Origin: Comamonas testosteroni ATCC 11996
GTDB lineage: Bacteria > Pseudomonadota > Gammaproteobacteria > Burkholderiales > Burkholderiaceae_C
Reading direction: 5' to 3'
NCBI RefSeq assembly: GCF_000241525.1
Contig: NZ_AHIL01000029.1
Location: 248,001-312,000, forward strand
DNA length: 64,000 nt
Part shown: in pieces, positions 46,074 through 54,961 of the stretch
How positions within the stretch are numbered: position 1 is the stretch's first letter
How the letters are laid out: the number at the start of each line of letters is the position of its first letter
Translations under genes and position numbers: made by a program
The notes under the pieces: generated by a model
Databases searched by the model: none
What the model was told of the DNA's origin: nothing
What the model saw: the letters and a program-made list of their open reading frames with translations, nothing else

Positions 46074-46955
46074 TCAACGCGCCGCGCCCCGCTGCCCCAG
46101 CCAGATGCCGCCCAGGACCAGGGCCACGCCAGCCATCTGCATGGCCGTCAGCGTCTGGTCCAGGAATGCCCAGCCCAGCAAAATCGCCGTCAGCGGACTC
46201 AGAAAACCCAGCGGCGCCACCATGTTTGGCTCCAGCCGGGCAATGCCGCGAAACCACAGCACATAGGTCAGCGCCGCGCCCACCAGACCCAGCCAGGCCA
46301 GTCCGATCAGATGTCCCGGTGTGGGCGCCGGAAAGTCCGGTCCGGCCCACAGCGCCACCGGCAGCAGCAACAGTCCGCCGGCCGTGAGCTGCCAGGCAGT
46401 GAAGGTCAGCAGCGGTACGGGAGCGCGCCACTTGCGCGTGAGCACCGTGCCGCAGGCCATGGAAACCGCTGCTGCCAGGCCCGCCGCAATCCCCGTCGCA
46501 TCCAGCCTCACACCAGGCGTGAGCACCAGCAAGGCCACACCCGCCAGACCGGCCAGGGCTCCCAGCACCGAGGCCGGCCGCAGCGCGCTGCCCAGCACCC
46601 AGGCCGCAAGAAACACCACCACCAGCGGCTGCACAGCCCCGACAGTGGCGGCCGCCCCTCCCGGCAGGCGGTAGGCCGAGACGAACAGCATGCTCCAGAA
46701 CACCGAGAAATTGAGCGCTCCCAGAATGAACACCCGCAGCCACCACACGCCCTGCGGCAGGCGCCGTGCAAATGCCAGCAACAACAGGCCGGCGGGCAAC
46801 GCGCGCAGCAATGCCACGGTCATCGCGGGCACCTGCGGCAGCAGCTGCGTGGTGACGATGTAGCTGCTGCCCCAGATGGCGGGTGCCAGCGCCGTCAGCA
46901 GCAGATCGCGCGCCTGGGTCCGCCTGAACGCAAGCGCAGATTGGCCGGCGCTCAT
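46074..46955 (-). CDS. EamA/DMT-superfamily transporter
   Basis: A 293-residue inner-membrane protein with about ten hydrophobic segments in two EamA repeats (LAPAIWGSSYIVTTQLLP near 22-40; LVGAALTYVLWFRGIARLEP near 215-235). Family members export amino acids, purines or drugs; the substrate here is unknown. ATG 46955 overlaps the stop of the upstream nitroreductase gene by four bases, so the two are coupled. Both are divergent from a LysR gene that probably controls them. Confidence 0.85.
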   Translation of the reverse strand: MSAGQSALAFRRTQARDLLLTALAPAIWGSSYIVTTQLLPQVPAMTVALLRALPAGLLLLAFARRLPQGVWWLRVFILGALNFSVFWSMLFVSAYRLPGGAAATVGAVQPLVVVFLAAWVLGSALRPASVLGALAGLAGVALLVLTPGVRLDATGIAAGLAAAVSMACGTVLTRKWRAPVPLLTFTAWQLTAGGLLLLPVALWAGPDFPAPTPGHLIGLAWLGLVGAALTYVLWFRGIARLEPNMVAPLGFLSPLTAILLGWAFLDQTLTAMQMAGVALVLGGIWLGQRGAAR

Positions 46956-47572
46956 GCGAACTCCAGCACCTGATCCAGCGGCCGGCGTGGCTTCTGCGGC
47001 CAGTTGCCGGGCGCAGCACGGCCCACGGTGACGAGCATGACCGACACCTCCTCGCTCGCCAGACCGAAGCTCGCCGCCACGCCTTCGGCGTCGAAGCCGG
47101 TCATCGCACAGGGCGCCAGGCCCAGCGCCTGCGCCGCGTGCATCAGCGTCATGGCGCCGAAGCTGGCCGAACGCAAGGCCTCGTCGCGCACCGCCTGCGC
47201 GCTGGCGTACTGCTGCTGCGCGGCCTGCAGCCATCCCTGCGCCATGGCGGAAGGCATGAAGCCCGCGTCCACAGAGGGCTGCAGCCGTTCGGCAAGCGCC
47301 TCGGGGTCGGCCAGCACGCCGCAGACGATGAAGCAGACGGCCGCCTCCTGGACCTTGGCCTGGTCCTGCGCCACGGCGCGCAACCTGGCCTTGGCCCCAG
47401 GCGTGCGCACGGCGATGAAGCGCCAGTTCTGAAGGTTGTAGGCCGTAGGTGCGCGCGTAGCCAGCTGCACCAGCCTTGATATGTCGGCATCCGCCAGATG
47501 GTGGGAGGTATCGAAGCGGTTGGCCGAGATGCGCTGCTCGATGAGGGTGAGCGTGGGATGAAGTGTCGTCAT
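46952..47572 (-). CDS. Nitroreductase-family FMN oxidoreductase
   Basis: A 206-residue NAD(P)H-dependent flavin enzyme. The FMN-phosphate motif is IEQRISANRFD at 11-21, with RAPTAYNLQNWRFIAV near 40-55 and MTLMHAAQALGLAPCAMTGFD near 140-160. Similar to MhqN/YodC-type reductases of quinones or nitro compounds. Substrate not deducible. Divergent from a LysR regulator across 80 bases containing a palindromic operator candidate. Confidence 0.88.
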   Translation of the reverse strand: MTTLHPTLTLIEQRISANRFDTSHHLADADISRLVQLATRAPTAYNLQNWRFIAVRTPGAKARLRAVAQDQAKVQEAAVCFIVCGVLADPEALAERLQPSVDAGFMPSAMAQGWLQAAQQQYASAQAVRDEALRSASFGAMTLMHAAQALGLAPCAMTGFDAEGVAASFGLASEEVSVMLVTVGRAAPGNWPQKPRRPLDQVLEFA

Positions 47573-47600
47573 GGCACGACTGTAGATAATTCACCCCGAA

Positions 47601-47621
47601 TTGATAATTAGCGATTATCAA
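47601..47621. promoter_or_regulatory. Candidate LysR operator
   Basis: TTGATAAT (47601-47608) and ATTATCAA (47614-47621) form a perfect 8-bp inverted repeat with a five-base spacer, midway between the divergent nitroreductase and LysR starts. It contains the T-N11-A pattern of LysR-type sites. Confidence 0.7.
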
Positions 47622-47652
47622 AATAAACCATTCACTATCAGAGAAGAATCGC

Positions 47653-48546
47653 ATGGACCGATTGACCGCCTTGCAAGTCTTTCATCGCGTCGCGCAGCGG
47701 GGCAGCTTTGCCGAAGCCGGCCGCAGCATGGGCCTGTCGCCGGCCGCGATCAGCAAGAACATCGCCGAGCTGGAGGCCCATGTGGGCACACGCCTGATCC
47801 AGCGCACCACGCGGCGCATGGCGCTGACGGAGGAAGGCCGCCTGTATCTCGAGCATGTCACGCGGGCGCTCGATGCGCTGGCCGATGCAGACTCAGCGCT
47901 ATGCCCGTTCAAGGCCGCGCCCAGCGGCCTGCTCAAGGTCAGCGCGCCCATGACATTCACGCTGACGCAGATCTCTTGCGCGCTCCCCACCTTCCTGGAG
48001 CGCTACCCCGGGCTACAACTGGACCTGCACCTGGACGACAGACGCGTCGATATCGTGCGCGAAGGCTTCGATCTGGCCATACGCGGCAGTGACCGACTCG
48101 AGGATTCCTCGCTGATTGCGCGACCGCTGACAACCATGTCGCATGTACTGTGCGCAGCGCCCGGCTATTTCGAGAAGCGCGGCCGCCCGCACACGCCTGC
48201 CGACCTCAACGGCCTGGAGCACATACGCTTTAGCCTCTCGGGCCATGCAGATGTCTGGGAATTTGAGCAAGGCGGGCGCATGGAGCGCGTGGCGGTCAAT
48301 GCGCGCTACTCGGTGTCCTCAAGCCTGGCGGTGCGCGATGCATTGCGCGCGGGCTTTGGCGTCAGCCTGATCCCGCTGCCCTATGTCGAGGAAGACCTGC
48401 GCACGGGCCGGTTGCAGGCAGCCCTGGAAGACTGGAGCACGGTGAAGACCGCGCTCTATGCCATTTATCCGTCGCGCCAGCATATGACGCCCAAGCTGCG
48501 GGCGCTGCTGGACTTTCTGGTAGCGCAGTTCGATTCTGGCAACTGA
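47653..48546 (+). CDS. LysR-family transcriptional regulator
   Basis: A 297-residue regulator with an N-terminal winged helix-turn-helix (about 1-60; FHRVAQRGSFAEAGRSMGLSP, then ISKNIAELEAHVGTRL and TRRMALTEEGRLYL) and a periplasmic-binding-protein-like effector domain (about 90-292). Related to the AaeR/CrgA-like group that controls adjacent oxidoreductases and transporters. Divergent orientation and the shared palindrome suggest it regulates the nitroreductase-EamA pair and itself. The inducer is unknown. Confidence 0.92.
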   Translation: MDRLTALQVFHRVAQRGSFAEAGRSMGLSPAAISKNIAELEAHVGTRLIQRTTRRMALTEEGRLYLEHVTRALDALADADSALCPFKAAPSGLLKVSAPMTFTLTQISCALPTFLERYPGLQLDLHLDDRRVDIVREGFDLAIRGSDRLEDSSLIARPLTTMSHVLCAAPGYFEKRGRPHTPADLNGLEHIRFSLSGHADVWEFEQGGRMERVAVNARYSVSSSLAVRDALRAGFGVSLIPLPYVEEDLRTGRLQAALEDWSTVKTALYAIYPSRQHMTPKLRALLDFLVAQFDSGN

Positions 48547-48573
48547 GCGCCTGGCCGGTTGACCGGCCGGCAT

Positions 48574-50991
48574 TCAGCGCCGGCGCTGGCTCTGGATCTG
48601 CTCCGGCCCGGCCACCAGGGCACCGGCGCCGCGCACTTCCAGCGCGATGCTGTCCAGCACCTTGCCGGAGGCATCGAGCAGCTCCAGCCTGTGGCGCCCC
48701 GGCCAGGGCAGCCAGCCCAGCTGACTGCCGCGCCCCAGCTCGCGCTGCACTTCTCGCATCACGGGTTGGGCGTTCTTGTCTGCTGTGGCGGGCGCTCCAT
48801 ACTGCCGGGTCACCAAGCGCCAGCGCAAGCTGGCGTCACGCCAGTCCTGCTCGGCCGCCATGCCGGCCTGGCGCGCCACCAGCTGCACTCGCTGGCTGTC
48901 AGGCGGAATATCGGGGTCCAGCGCCAAAATGGTGCCATTGGCCGGACGCGAGATACGCACAGCGGCCGCAGCCGCAGCGCTGCCGGACTTGCTGCCTTTT
49001 TGCCTGACCAGGCTTTTCTGCTCTGCACTGCCAGCCACGTGATCCATGGCAAACAGTGATTGCTCGGTCCCCGCCACAAACCATTCCTCGCGTGCGCTTT
49101 CGATAGGCATGGCGCCGCTTGTCAAAGCACCGAACTGCACTTGCTGCTGCTGCACGCCAGCGGGTGGCCGGGGTGCATGACTGGACACATTGCGATGCAA
49201 AAAGCCCATGATATCGGCCCAGATGGGCGCTGCCCCGCTGGTGCCGCTGACCGAATGCATGGCCTCGCCACCCGCATTGCCCACCCACACGCCCACGGTG
49301 TAACGCTCGGACCAGCCTACGGCCCAGTTGTCGCGCATATCCTTGCTGGTGCCGGTTTTCACGGCCGTCCAGAAGCGCGTGGCCAGCACGCTGTCCGTGC
49401 CGAAGGTCGGAGCCCGCGCCATATTGTCGGAGAGAATGTCGCCCACGATAAAGGCTGCCCGCGCATCCAGTGCCTGCACCGCGTCGTCGCCGGTTCTGCC
49501 GCCGGCCTTGCGGCTTTCAGTCTGAGGCAAGGCCCAGCTCACGGGACGATATTGACCGCCATTGCCCAGTGCCCGATAGGCATTGGTCAGATTGAGCAGC
49601 GCGACCTCGCTGCTGCCCAGTGCCAGGCTGAAGCCGTAGTAGCCCCCGCTTTCGCGCAGCGGCAGGCCCAGTTTCTTGAGCTGCTCGAAGAAGGCATCGG
49701 GCGTGATCATGACCAGCGTGCGCACCGCAGGCACATTGAGCGAGGACGCCAGCGCCGTGCGCGCCGACACCCAGCCCTTGAAGCGCCGGTCGTAGTTCTG
49801 CGGAATGTAGAGGCCGTTCTGGGTGGGAATATGGGCCGATGAATCCTCGATCAGCGAGGCGGCCGTGATGCGCTTTTCGGCAATCGCCTGGGCATAGAGA
49901 AAAGGTTTGAGCGTGGAGCCGGGCTGACGCAGCGCAGTGACGCCATCGACCTCGGACGCCTGGCTCAGCGTTCCTGAGGAGCCCACCCAGGCCAGAATCT
50001 CGCCGCTGCGATTGTCCAGCACCACGGCCGCACCATCTTCCACATTGCGGCCCTGCAGCTCGCGCAGATGCTGCTGCAGGCTGGCCACGGCAAAGCGCTG
50101 CAAGGGTGCGTTCAAGGTTGATCGCACCTGCTCCTGCCCCCTGTTCTGGGGCAGCGCCAGCCAGCGCCGCGCGAAATGCGGGGCCACGCCCTCGCTGGAC
50201 AGCCATTGGCGCCGCTGCAGCACGCTGGAGGTATAGAGCTGCATGGCCGAGCAATCCTTGGCCGCCACATCATCGGGCACCATCACCTGCAGCACACCGC
50301 AGGCACGCTGGGCCACACGCTCGACCGAGGCATTGGGCGCACGCACCAGGGCTGCGGCAATGGCGGCCTCGCGAGCATCCAGCCCATGAGCTGCCTTGCC
50401 GTACAGGCTTTGCGACAGCGCAGCTATACCCACGATCTCGCCGCGAAACGGCACCAGGTTCAGATAGGCCTCGAGAATCTGGTCCTTGCGCCAGCGCCTG
50501 TCCAGCACCTGGGCCGCCACGGCCTGACCCACCTTCTGCACCACGCTGCGCCCGCCCGGTCCCTGACGCCAGTCGCCATCGAGCAGACCGGCGAGCTGCA
50601 TGGTGATGGTGCTTGCGCCGCGCGTGCGCGTGTTCCAGAGATTGCCCCAGGCGGCCGCAGTGACGGCAGCCCAGTCCACACCGCTGTGCTCGTAGAAGCG
50701 CTTGTCCTCGCTGAGCACCAGGGCCGTGCGCAATGCCGGCGAGACATCGGCCAATGCCACCCAGGGACCGCGGCGCACCGTGCTGTCGGTTCGCAGGCGC
50801 TGCAGCACCTCGCCCTCGCGCGAAAGCAGCAGGGTCTCCGACGAGCGATGGTCGCTGCGCACCTCGTCATAGCTGGGCACCGCATGGCTGCTGGCGGCCA
50901 GACCCAGCCATAAAGCGGCCGTCATGCCGACGGCCCGCCAGGACTGCTTCATTCTCGGGGGCTGGAAATACCGCTGCATGCCTTGTTCCAT
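48574..50991 (-). CDS. pbpC: Penicillin-binding protein 1C
   Basis: Bifunctional peptidoglycan synthase, 805 residues. A signal anchor (about 20-38) precedes the glycosyltransferase domain with Glu95 in EDKRFYEHSGVD and RGASTITMQLAGLL near 124-137. The transpeptidase domain has Ser359-X-X-Lys362 (RQPGSTLKPF), Ser417-X-Asn419 and Lys545-Thr-Gly. The C-terminal 90 or so residues (about 710-795) fit the PBP1C-specific C-terminal domain. In many proteobacteria pbpC is next to the alpha-2-macroglobulin gene; here the two are on the same strand but about 6.7 kb apart. Start choice among M1, M5 and M14 is not settled. Confidence 0.95.
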   Translation of the reverse strand: MEQGMQRYFQPPRMKQSWRAVGMTAALWLGLAASSHAVPSYDEVRSDHRSSETLLLSREGEVLQRLRTDSTVRRGPWVALADVSPALRTALVLSEDKRFYEHSGVDWAAVTAAAWGNLWNTRTRGASTITMQLAGLLDGDWRQGPGGRSVVQKVGQAVAAQVLDRRWRKDQILEAYLNLVPFRGEIVGIAALSQSLYGKAAHGLDAREAAIAAALVRAPNASVERVAQRACGVLQVMVPDDVAAKDCSAMQLYTSSVLQRRQWLSSEGVAPHFARRWLALPQNRGQEQVRSTLNAPLQRFAVASLQQHLRELQGRNVEDGAAVVLDNRSGEILAWVGSSGTLSQASEVDGVTALRQPGSTLKPFLYAQAIAEKRITAASLIEDSSAHIPTQNGLYIPQNYDRRFKGWVSARTALASSLNVPAVRTLVMITPDAFFEQLKKLGLPLRESGGYYGFSLALGSSEVALLNLTNAYRALGNGGQYRPVSWALPQTESRKAGGRTGDDAVQALDARAAFIVGDILSDNMARAPTFGTDSVLATRFWTAVKTGTSKDMRDNWAVGWSERYTVGVWVGNAGGEAMHSVSGTSGAAPIWADIMGFLHRNVSSHAPRPPAGVQQQQVQFGALTSGAMPIESAREEWFVAGTEQSLFAMDHVAGSAEQKSLVRQKGSKSGSAAAAAAVRISRPANGTILALDPDIPPDSQRVQLVARQAGMAAEQDWRDASLRWRLVTRQYGAPATADKNAQPVMREVQRELGRGSQLGWLPWPGRHRLELLDASGKVLDSIALEVRGAGALVAGPEQIQSQRRR

Positions 50992-51071
50992 GTCTTTGTG
51001 CGCTGTTGGAAGTCAGCAGGCATTGTCCCAAAGATGGCCCGGCAAACAGACTGCTCAGACAAGCGGCAACA

Positions 51072-51099
51072 AAAAAGCGGCTTCTGCGAGCCGCTTTTT
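51072..51099 (-). terminator. Terminator after the HdeD-like gene
   Basis: AAAAAGCGGCT pairs with AGCCGCTTTTT (11 bp, loop TCTGCG) 16 bases after the stop, with T-tracts on both strands. Confidence 0.9.
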
Positions 51100-51114
51100 C
51101 GAGATCAATGCCCT

Positions 51115-51672
51115 TCAAGCCGTGAACTTCTTGATCTTGAACGCCAGTATCACCATCAGCACACCGAAGATGACGGCATAGGTCGCCAGCACCCACAGCA
51201 TGGCCATCATGCCGGCGCCGGGTTGCATCAGCACGAAGATGCCGAACAGCACCGAGAGCAGCCCCCCAAGCACCAGCACCCATTCGCCTTGAATTTCCTT
51301 GCGCAGACGCAGCGCCGCGACGATCTGCAGCACGCCGGTCATCAGAGCCCAGACACCGATATAGATGGTCAGCACCAATGCGGTGATCGCAGGGTTGATG
51401 ACCGTGAGCACCCCCACCACCACACCCGTCAGCCCCCACAGCAAAACCACCCACCAGTGGCGCGACTGCTGGCGGCTCTTGATGGCGGTGTAGATGCCCA
51501 GCAGGCCGTCGACAAACACATAGGCGCCAAACACCAGCACCAGCGCGGCGGCAGATGCTGCGGGCTGCATCCAGGTCAGCACGCCGAAGATGATGGCGGC
51601 GGCGCCGCGCAACAACAGCACCCACCAGCTACGGTGCAGCATGATGGACATGGACGGAATTTCTACAGGCAT
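51115..51672 (-). CDS. HdeD family membrane protein (DUF308)
   Basis: A 185-residue inner-membrane protein with six hydrophobic segments in three internal pairs, the DUF308 pattern (SWWVLLLRGAAAIIFGVLTWMQP; WVVLLWGLTGVVVGVLTVINP; WVLVLGGLLSVLFGIFVLMQP). E. coli HdeD is linked to acid resistance at high cell density; the role here is not shown. ATG 51672 has GAGGAG upstream. A 7-bp palindrome lies just before that site and may be regulatory. Confidence 0.88.
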   Translation of the reverse strand: MPVEIPSMSIMLHRSWWVLLLRGAAAIIFGVLTWMQPAASAAALVLVFGAYVFVDGLLGIYTAIKSRQQSRHWWVVLLWGLTGVVVGVLTVINPAITALVLTIYIGVWALMTGVLQIVAALRLRKEIQGEWVLVLGGLLSVLFGIFVLMQPGAGMMAMLWVLATYAVIFGVLMVILAFKIKKFTA

Positions 51673-51689
51673 GAAGACTCCTCTCTTTT

Positions 51690-51707
51690 AGAACGTGTTT
51701 ACGTTCT
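51690..51707. promoter_or_regulatory. Inverted repeat upstream of the HdeD-like gene
   Basis: AGAACGT and ACGTTCT, a perfect 7-bp palindrome with a GTTT spacer, ends about 10 bases before the Shine-Dalgarno. It could be an operator or a leader hairpin. Confidence 0.45.
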
Positions 51708-51778
51708 CAGGGTTTCACAACAGTGCGACTTGTGCAGCCACTCGTCTCTCGACTCCAGCCCCGACCCTAGCAAGAAGC

Positions 51779-52654
51779 TCAGCCCAGCGTCAACATCACC
51801 GGCTGGTGGTCGGACGCCTGTGTGGCGCTGTCCACACGCCAGGCCTGCACATGCTGGCACAGGCTGTCGCTCACCCACAGCAGATCGCAGGCCCCGGGCT
51901 CTGCTCCCCAGGTCCGGTCCACCAGTCTGAAGGTAGGGGGCTGCGGCTGGCCGGGGTGCAGCACATCCCAGCTATTGCGCCACTGCCCGGCCTGCAGACA
52001 GCCTTCCTCACCGGCAGCCCAAGGTGCGGACAGAACGGCATATTCGGGTTCGTGCGGCTCGAAGTTGAAATCCCCGCAAAGCACGGCATGGCGTGTATGC
52101 GGCTTGGTTTGATAGGGCGAGCCATCGCTGGCCGGCTGCGGCGGGGCATCGGCCAGCGCACAGGCCTGCATCTGCAGGGCACGCAGTGCGCCGGCCTGCG
52201 CCATGCGCTGACGCGACGAAAAATATTCGAGATGCGTGGTCATGATGCGTACCGGCCCCAGCGCCGCGTCGTCGACCGTGACCACAGAGCACATGCGCTG
52301 CATGCAGCGCATATCGGCCTCTGCCGGCATGGGCAGCAGATAGTGCTGAACCAGCCGCACCGGCAGCCGCGTGGCAATCAGATTGCCAAAACGCTGATGG
52401 CCACTGGACGTGAACTCATCGACCGATGCGCCAAAGAAGATCTGCCAGCCCGGCAACAGCGCCTTCAGCTCGGCCGGCTGCTCACCGGGCCGGCCCTGCA
52501 GATCGGGGTAGTTGACGGCGATTTCCTGCAGGCACAGCACATCCAGTCCGCCGGCCTGCTCGCCCATTTGCAGCGCGTGACGCACGATGCGCTCCACACT
52601 GACCAGTCCATCCATGCCGCAGCACCATTGCACATTCCAGGTCAGGATATTCAT
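51779..52654 (-). CDS. Endonuclease/exonuclease/phosphatase (EEP) family protein
   Basis: A 291-residue metal-dependent hydrolase. Motifs are MNILTWNVQW (Asn), LDVLCLQEIA (metal-binding Glu), TTHLEYFSS, LCGDFNFEP and the C-terminal ASDHQPVML (catalytic His). This fold includes nucleases, sphingomyelinases and phosphoinositide phosphatases, and the substrate cannot be assigned. ATG 52654 begins directly at the first motif; upstream codons are not supported. Confidence 0.87.
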   Translation of the reverse strand: MNILTWNVQWCCGMDGLVSVERIVRHALQMGEQAGGLDVLCLQEIAVNYPDLQGRPGEQPAELKALLPGWQIFFGASVDEFTSSGHQRFGNLIATRLPVRLVQHYLLPMPAEADMRCMQRMCSVVTVDDAALGPVRIMTTHLEYFSSRQRMAQAGALRALQMQACALADAPPQPASDGSPYQTKPHTRHAVLCGDFNFEPHEPEYAVLSAPWAAGEEGCLQAGQWRNSWDVLHPGQPQPPTFRLVDRTWGAEPGACDLLWVSDSLCQHVQAWRVDSATQASDHQPVMLTLG

Positions 52655-52720
52655 CTTGTCGCGTCTTTCCAGATTGAAAATGGCCGAAGCCCTGGCAGCC
52701 ACTATTTTTTCAGCTGCTGA

Positions 52721-53107
52721 TCAGACCAAGGTCTCGCGCAGCTGGAACACATTGCCTTCCCTGTCCATGGCATTGCAGGCCGCAAAGCCAGGACCTTGCC
52801 AACGCTCGTCAAACACCTGTCCGCCCAGCGCCTGTGCAGCGCTTTCGGCCTCGGCAATCGCCGGCACGGTGATGAAGAACTTGAGCGCCACATCGGCACG
52901 GCGCTGCGGTGGCGTGCCGATCCTGACCCGCGCCGCGATCTCGGCAGGCAGGGCGTGAATCACCAACTGCAACGCGGCGGACTCCAGCACGATGACGTGC
53001 TCGTCCTCATGCAGCCGCTGCATGCCCAGAACCTGCTCATAGAAACTTGCCAGACTCTGGAAATCCTTGGCATAAATCAGAACACCGGCAGCAGCGGGAC
53101 CAGGCAT
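52721..53107 (-). CDS. VOC (glyoxalase/bleomycin-resistance) superfamily protein
   Basis: A 128-residue protein with the paired beta-alpha-beta-beta-beta modules of the vicinal oxygen chelate fold: LIYAKDFQSLASFYEQVLGM near 10-29 and VFDERWQGPGFAACNAMDREGNVFQL at the C-terminus. Usual metal ligands are not all present, so catalysis is unproven. ATG 53107 is chosen because GAGGAG lies at good spacing. It is on the same strand as the ugp operon, 34 bases after ugpE, and may be cotranscribed. Confidence 0.82.
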   Translation of the reverse strand: MPGPAAAGVLIYAKDFQSLASFYEQVLGMQRLHEDEHVIVLESAALQLVIHALPAEIAARVRIGTPPQRRADVALKFFITVPAIAEAESAAQALGGQVFDERWQGPGFAACNAMDREGNVFQLRETLV

Positions 53108-53141
53108 TGTCAACTCCTCAAATGGTTTGACTGTATCCCAG

Positions 53142-54008
53142 TCACTTGATGCCCGCGCGCATGAAGCTTTGCACGAACTGGCGCTGGAACAGTAGGAATG
53201 CGATCAGCAGCGGCCCTGAAGTCATCAGGGTGGCGGCGCAGATGGTCGACCATTCCACGCCCGACTCCACGCTGGAGAAAACCTGCAGCCCTACGGTGAG
53301 CGGACGCGCCTGCACGCTGTTGGTGATGATCAGAGGCCAGAGAAAATTATTCCAGTGAAAGCTCACCGAAACCAGCGCAAACGCGGTGTAGACCGGCCTG
53401 GCCAGCGGTACGTAGACACGCCAGAGAATCTGCAGCGTGCTGGCACCTTCCACGCGCGCGGCTTCATCCAGCTCGCGGGGTATGCCCATAAAGGTCTGGC
53501 GCAGCAAAAAGATGGCAAAGGCCGAGGCGAAATACGGCAGACCTATGCCCACCAGAGTATCGACCGCTCCCAGCCCGGACATGGTCTGATAGTTCGCCAC
53601 CAGCAGGATGTCCGGCATGATCATCAGCTGTATCAGCACCAGCGCAAACGCCACATTGCTGCCACGAAAGCGCAAGCGTGCAAAGGCAAATGCAGCCAGC
53701 GTGGACAGCAGCAGTTGCACCGCCAAAATCATGGCCACCAGCAAGATGGTGTTGAGAAAATAGCGCGCAAACGGTGCGGCCTCCCAGGCATGGCGGAAGT
53801 TCTGCAGCGTCCAGGGCGCGGAAAGATCCAGGCGCGTGGACGCATCGGAGGGGTGAAACGCCGTCCAGACCGCATAGGCCAGCGGCAGCAGCCACAGCAG
53901 CGCCAGCGTCCAGGCGGCCAGGGTGTCCAGCCATGAAGCGCCATAAAAGCTCACGCCCTGGCTTGCCCGGGCGCTCCTGCGCCCTGACAGAAATGAAGCA
54001 GCGGTCAT
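53142..54008 (-). CDS. ugpE: sn-Glycerol-3-phosphate ABC transporter permease UgpE
   Basis: Inner-membrane permease of 288 residues with six hydrophobic segments and the EAA loop ELDEAARVEGASTLQILWRVYVP near 190-212, which contacts the ATPase. It fits the MalG/UgpE class. ATG 54008 overlaps the ugpA stop by four bases. It is the last permease gene of the ugpC-B-A-E order. Confidence 0.92.
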   Translation of the reverse strand: MTAASFLSGRRSARASQGVSFYGASWLDTLAAWTLALLWLLPLAYAVWTAFHPSDASTRLDLSAPWTLQNFRHAWEAAPFARYFLNTILLVAMILAVQLLLSTLAAFAFARLRFRGSNVAFALVLIQLMIMPDILLVANYQTMSGLGAVDTLVGIGLPYFASAFAIFLLRQTFMGIPRELDEAARVEGASTLQILWRVYVPLARPVYTAFALVSVSFHWNNFLWPLIITNSVQARPLTVGLQVFSSVESGVEWSTICAATLMTSGPLLIAFLLFQRQFVQSFMRAGIK

Positions 54009-54961
54009 TGATAGTGCACCTTTTTGTCCAGCACGAAGAACTGGAACAGCGCCACGGCAGCCAGCACCACGACCAGCACCACGGTGATGGCCGCTGCATA
54101 GCCGGTATCCCAGAACTTGAAACCCACTTCGTAGAGGTGATAGAGCAGCAGCGTGGAGGCATTGTCCGGCCCGCCGCGCGTGAGAATGAACACATGGTCC
54201 ACCAGCCGGAAGGCATTGATCACGGCGTTGACCAGAATGAACAACGTGGTCGGCATGAGCAGCGGCCACTGCACGCGGCGCAGGAAATACCAGCGCGATG
54301 CGCCTTCGATGACCGCCGCCTCCTTGAGGCTGGGATTGAGCGTCTGCAGCGCGGCCAGATAGAAGATCATGAAAAAGCCTGCCTCCTTCCACACAGCCAC
54401 CAGCGTGATGCAGGCCAGGGCCGTAGATGGATCGCCCAGCCAGTTGTGCGCGTCCAGGCCCAGTGCACCGCGCACCTGCTCCAGCAGTCCGTACTGAGGC
54501 GTGTAGAAGAACAGCCAGATATTGGCCACGGCAATCATGGGCAGCACCGTGGGCGTGAAATACGCCATGCGCAGCAAGGCCCGCCCCGCGAGCTTCTCGT
54601 TGACCCACAGCGCCATCAGCAAGGCCAGCCCCATGGACAGTGGAATGGTGGCAGCTGCAAACCAGAGGTTGTTGCGCACGGCCTGCCAGAACACGGGGTC
54701 ATCGACCATGAGCGCATAGTTTTCCAGCCCCACCCATTCGCCGGACTGGCCGCCACGCCCCGTGGCATGCAGGCTGTCGATCAACGTGGACAAGGCCGGC
54801 CAGTGCGTAAAGCCCAGCAGCAGCACCAGTGCCGGCATGAGCAGCAGCCAGGCATGCACGGCCTGCTTTCGCGCTGCGGCCTGCGCCAGCCTGCGGGCGG
54901 CCCTGGATGACAAAGGCGCAGACATGGCGCCCTTGCCGGTTTCAAGCGCCGGACTGCTCAT
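54005..54961 (-). CDS. ugpA: sn-Glycerol-3-phosphate ABC transporter permease UgpA
   Basis: MalF/UgpA-class permease of 318 residues with six membrane segments and the EAA loop LKEAAVIEGASRWYFLRRVQWP near 225-246. The N-terminal 25 residues are hydrophilic. Its ATG overlaps the ugpB stop by one base (TAATG) and its stop overlaps ugpE, so B-A-E are translationally coupled. Confidence 0.92.
   Translation of the reverse strand: MSSPALETGKGAMSAPLSSRAARRLAQAAARKQAVHAWLLLMPALVLLLGFTHWPALSTLIDSLHATGRGGQSGEWVGLENYALMVDDPVFWQAVRNNLWFAAATIPLSMGLALLMALWVNEKLAGRALLRMAYFTPTVLPMIAVANIWLFFYTPQYGLLEQVRGALGLDAHNWLGDPSTALACITLVAVWKEAGFFMIFYLAALQTLNPSLKEAAVIEGASRWYFLRRVQWPLLMPTTLFILVNAVINAFRLVDHVFILTRGGPDNASTLLLYHLYEVGFKFWDTGYAAAITVVLVVVLAAVALFQFFVLDKKVHYQ

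Noticed and set aside
48553-48568. GGCCGG/CCGGCC hairpin between LysR and pbpC stops
   Set aside because: Short, without T-tract; expected by chance in GC-rich convergent spacers.
53142-54608. A 488-codon reading of ugpE running into ugpA
   Set aside because: The extra N-terminal part is ugpA out of frame. ATG 54008 overlaps the ugpA stop and begins a normal permease.
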